A stretch of DNA of 64,000 nucleotides from Odiellus spinosus (Eukaryota > Arthropoda > Arachnida > Opiliones > Phalangiidae): NCBI GenBank assembly GCA_963920705.1, contig OY987226.1, positions 7,814,501 to 7,878,500 on the forward strand, in the 5' to 3' direction. The notes below the pieces were generated by a model, which saw only the letters and a list, made by a program, of their open reading frames with translations, did not search any database and had not been told where the DNA came from. Shown piece by piece: positions 60,878 to 64,000 of this stretch. Every line of letters starts with the position of its first letter. Positions within the stretch are counted from its first letter, which is position 1. The translations under genes and the position numbers were made by a program.

Positions 60878-62991
60878 CTAAGGTTCTTCTTAAACAACCC
60901 CTGATAGAAGAAATTATACACATTAACTTAACGCATTTTTAAACTAAATTAGCAAAAGTTTGTACGTGTTTAAATCGTCTTGTACCGAATCAATTTCTTC
61001 TATAAGGCCTGTTATTAACACCTGGAAGCCTTTGCGTAGGAATTGAAGGAATTCAGCCCAGAAATATGTAAAAAAACACGCTAAAAAAACGGTTTAAATA
61101 GGAGGGATGGAATATATTCTTCCAGGGGAGGGAGAAGAACATGAATAGTACTACAAAGAGAACCGAAAGAACAAAGAATGGAAAACAAACGATTTCTCTA
61201 AGTGGTCTATCTCTTAAGAGAGCTAGGAGAAAAAGCCCCCCTCCCTGTAAATTCCGAAGAGAAATTCCGAAATTGCTCATCCTTGTTCTGTAATTCCCCG
61301 TCCCGCACTCCATCCTTTAGTTTTTCTCTCGTATAAAAGACGAAGACTGAAGATAGTTCTCCCTCGTTTTGGCTTCTTTTTCTTTTAGTTTTTATCTTTA
61401 TTTTTGTTCACCATGGTTCATGAAATGTAGAGAGATTGTGGAAAGTTAAAGGTGTGTTTTCATGCCTTGTTTATGAATCAGTAATTTGGGAAGGCAATTG
61501 CGAAAGTTTTCAGACTTAACAAAATATGCCATTTTTTCCCCCCAAAACTAACAAAAAAATCTAGTTTTTGTTTCGAATATGCCTTTAATAATTTAAATTA
61601 TGAAAATTAGAGCTTACATTTAACGCCTTCAAGGTAATTAAATAAATATTAATGTAATATTTGATCCTAATTTCTAATTTCTACAATTCTGACGAAGAAA
61701 ATTAAGTGAGAAGACTTAAAATTATCGTAAAAGTTGGTTATGTTTATCAAACACTAATTAATGATTTTTAATCCAATTTAATCATGATTTAATCGACCAG
61801 AGGGTGCACATTTAATCATTGGAATGACGTGCCCATGACATTTTATTCTATAACACAAACCTGGCTTTCGTAATCGTCCACAAACGGAAAACAGTGGCAA
61901 AAGTATAGTAACGAACAAAACTTCGTGCGTGGATAAAGAATAGGCTGGTTTTGATAGTTCCTTTTTTGCCACTGTTTGCCGTTAGAGGACTCTTATGAAC
62001 ACCATGATTTGTAATTCATCTTTAGCTATTAAGATTGGTGTTTATTATTAATAGTAATAGAGTATATGAAAACGTTTATTTATTGTAAATAGTGAAAGTA
62101 AGGAAATTACAGAGAAATCCAGCACCTTTTAGAATTGTACCGTATTCGCGCTAGAAAAGTGTACAATACTAAGGGTTTAACCATCCCCCAAACGCCCTCA
62201 AATTCCAACCTTCTTTTCGTTTTTCTTGACGAGCCAACGCGATAGAAGAGGGTGAATTATTTATGAAGCGAGCTTCAGCTTCGCGCTCCGGAAAAGCGGT
62301 AAAGTGCTAGACCGATTCTCCCAAAAAAAAAAAAAAAACCTTACCAACAGCCTAGCGACATTAAAATAGTACTAGCGATGTTATACGGATGTGGCGAAGT
62401 ACGCCAAGGGGAAAGTTATAATAGATTCAACTCGCCACGAGCGTTTTGAATCTAGAATATTTTTATTTTCCCGCGAACGAACTCGGCAACGGAGTCTGCT
62501 GAGGATGGGAAAAAATATGCGTGTTTTTTTCCGCACCTAGTCGGCGAGGAAATGTTTTTATATGATAAACAAAACAAAAATTGTTTTTGAATTGCTAAAT
62601 ATGAAGTCACAGGGTTATGTAATTTGAGTTAGAAAATATGTAAGACTCTTAAGAATTTTGTCATTATGTTGAATGTCTAGGTTTCTCAACTTAATATAAT
62701 CATTCAATTTAAAAAATATGATAATGAAACTCTAGATTATGTTATCTAGGACTATTTACTTCATAAGCATGGCGTTTATAAGCGACCTCTAACGATAAAC
62801 AGCTCTAGGCTAAAGAACTAATAAACCAACGTGGGCGTCTTTTTCCATGTGAAAAAGATTACCTATATTTTTGACATTTTCATTTTCAAGTTTCGGAAGA
62901 ACGCCTTAACCCAGAGATATGAAATTTTCAGTATGGCCTTTTAACAGTATATTAAAACTAAAAATATCATCCATCTTACCAAAAGTCTATA
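60878..62991. other. non-coding stretch with a short hairpin
   Basis: 61886-61981 has inverted ends sharing AACAGTGGCAAAA and its complement around a loop of about 60 bp. An A run lies at 62324-62339. Open frames of 64 and 86 codons have no domain, although the one at 61053-61313 (minus) is hydrophobic. Confidence 0.45.
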
Positions 62992-63207
62992 ACTTTATTC
63001 TATAAAAGTAATCTACGCCCCGTAGCTTAAATATTATTAGCAAAGGGCCAGGTAAACGTACTAGCCCATCACTTAAAACTAGCCCAAAAAAGTCATCACC
63101 CCCGTCTGGTTCGAGTGATTTGGACTCTTAATATTTTTGAGTCGGGAGAGAGGGACGGAATTTAGGCGGGCCGCGCTTGGCTATATTGTCTTCCAACTCC
63201 AAAGAAA
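62992..63207. mobile_element. family D element, copy 3, right end missing
   Basis: It starts ACTTTATTCTATAAAAGTAA and continues with GCCCCGTAGCTTAA, like the termini of the copies at 25995 and 43627. It then follows their interior (AAAAAGTCATCACCC, TATATTGTCTTCC). Homology ends near 63205 and no right terminus follows, so this copy is truncated. Confidence 0.7.
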
Positions 63208-64000
63208 CAGACTCACTTTAACAATTTTTGGAATCCGTCTTCCTTCAAACTAATTTCTTTAAGACTTTTTTAAAGATTAAAAAAATTGATAAATTAGATG
63301 AATCGAACTTTCATCTTTGAAATAAAATCTAATAAAATACCATTATTGTCTTTAAATACTATAAATGACGGGAAAAATCTTATATTCATAATTTTGATGC
63401 AGATTCGATAAATTAAATTAAAACCGCCCACTCATATATTTTGTTTACCGGATATTAAAAACGTATTAATTAAGGAGCAGAGTATACATATAATAGATGT
63501 TTATCGTTTAATGTATCTTACCTGGGATCGGATGACAATTAATACGCTTTAATCAAGTTAAATATAAGCCTTAATTAAGCTATAATGTAATTCAAAACTC
63601 ATTAAAGTTTACCTATAATTAAGATAAACAAATTTAGATCATTATAAAATAATTGATACAAGAACGGTAATTGCGGCTTCTTCAAAATATCAATATCCGT
63701 TTCAAAACCTTAAATATCTTATTATTAAAGGGAAGGTGAAAATAAAAAAAAATATAATAATCAAATAAATTTTATTTTTTATTATTATCTAATTGAATGG
63801 TAGAAATCTTGGCGTAAATTTCAGTTTCATTTAAATTCCCCTTAAAATCCCCAAATTTTATTATTTTACTTAGAAGGTTTATAGATTTTTCACACTATTA
63901 TGAACGTATTCAAAATTTGAATATTCTTCGCCTACACGATTATAATAAATGTCTAAAGAAGACACGATTCGGGCCTTAGTTGTTAATTGGTTGCTTCATA
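63208..64000. other. AT-rich non-coding stretch
   Basis: No gene, RNA or repeat recognised up to the window end. Confidence 0.55.

Noticed and set aside
61053..61313. Hydrophobic 86-codon frame on the minus strand as a membrane protein gene
   Set aside because: Hydrophobicity follows from T-rich and A-rich composition; there is no splice, start or homology support.

Overview
This window looks like intergenic or intronic DNA from an invertebrate animal. It is strongly AT-rich, CpG does not look depleted, there are long CT/GA tracts, and short (TTAGG)-like strings occur at 14980-14991 and 35588-35604. An insect is my best guess, but no host protein is present to prove it. I see no rRNA, convincing tRNA, CRISPR array or operon. 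Almost everything recognisable is mobile or tandemly repeated DNA.

At the left edge (1 to about 6613) lies a Ty3/gypsy-type LTR retrotransposon on the + strand, cut off by the window start. It has a 5' leader, gag with a CCHC knuckle, a protease-RT-RNase H frame that overlaps gag in the -1 frame, an integrase with H2C2, D-D-E and GPY/F motifs, a purine tract and a long 3' LTR. The RNase H/integrase junction is broken by a frame change in a short T run, and the protease active site reads D-N-G-A. There is no env-like frame.

The remaining 57 kb is a mosaic of non-autonomous DNA transposons (MITEs and foldback elements) and minisatellites. Three families with CA...TG ends are flanked by exact 7-bp target-site duplications: a 337-bp family with three copies (17394, 22497, 52031), a ~300-bp family with two copies (19286, 43679) and a 418-bp element (60453). 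One copy of the second family sits inside a member of another TIR family, whose relatives are at 25995 and 62992. A hAT-like element is inserted in a 26-bp minisatellite at 11769-12135. Other foldbacks include a 468-bp near-perfect palindrome flanked by TTAA (12840-13307) and two 150-bp TA-flanked palindromes (23372, 28929).

Five minisatellites with unrelated units of 26, 27, 31, 23 and 21 bp all have similar total lengths of about 0.6-0.8 kb (11079, 39263, 42089, 54761, 57043). Several show blocks of sequence variants.

Host gene content is uncertain. Three weak candidates are a terminal coding exon on the minus strand (40634-40803), a non-coding exon with good splice sites (48698-48880), and a CT-rich possible first exon ending in a strong donor (near 10936). 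They have no known product and should be treated as hypotheses.
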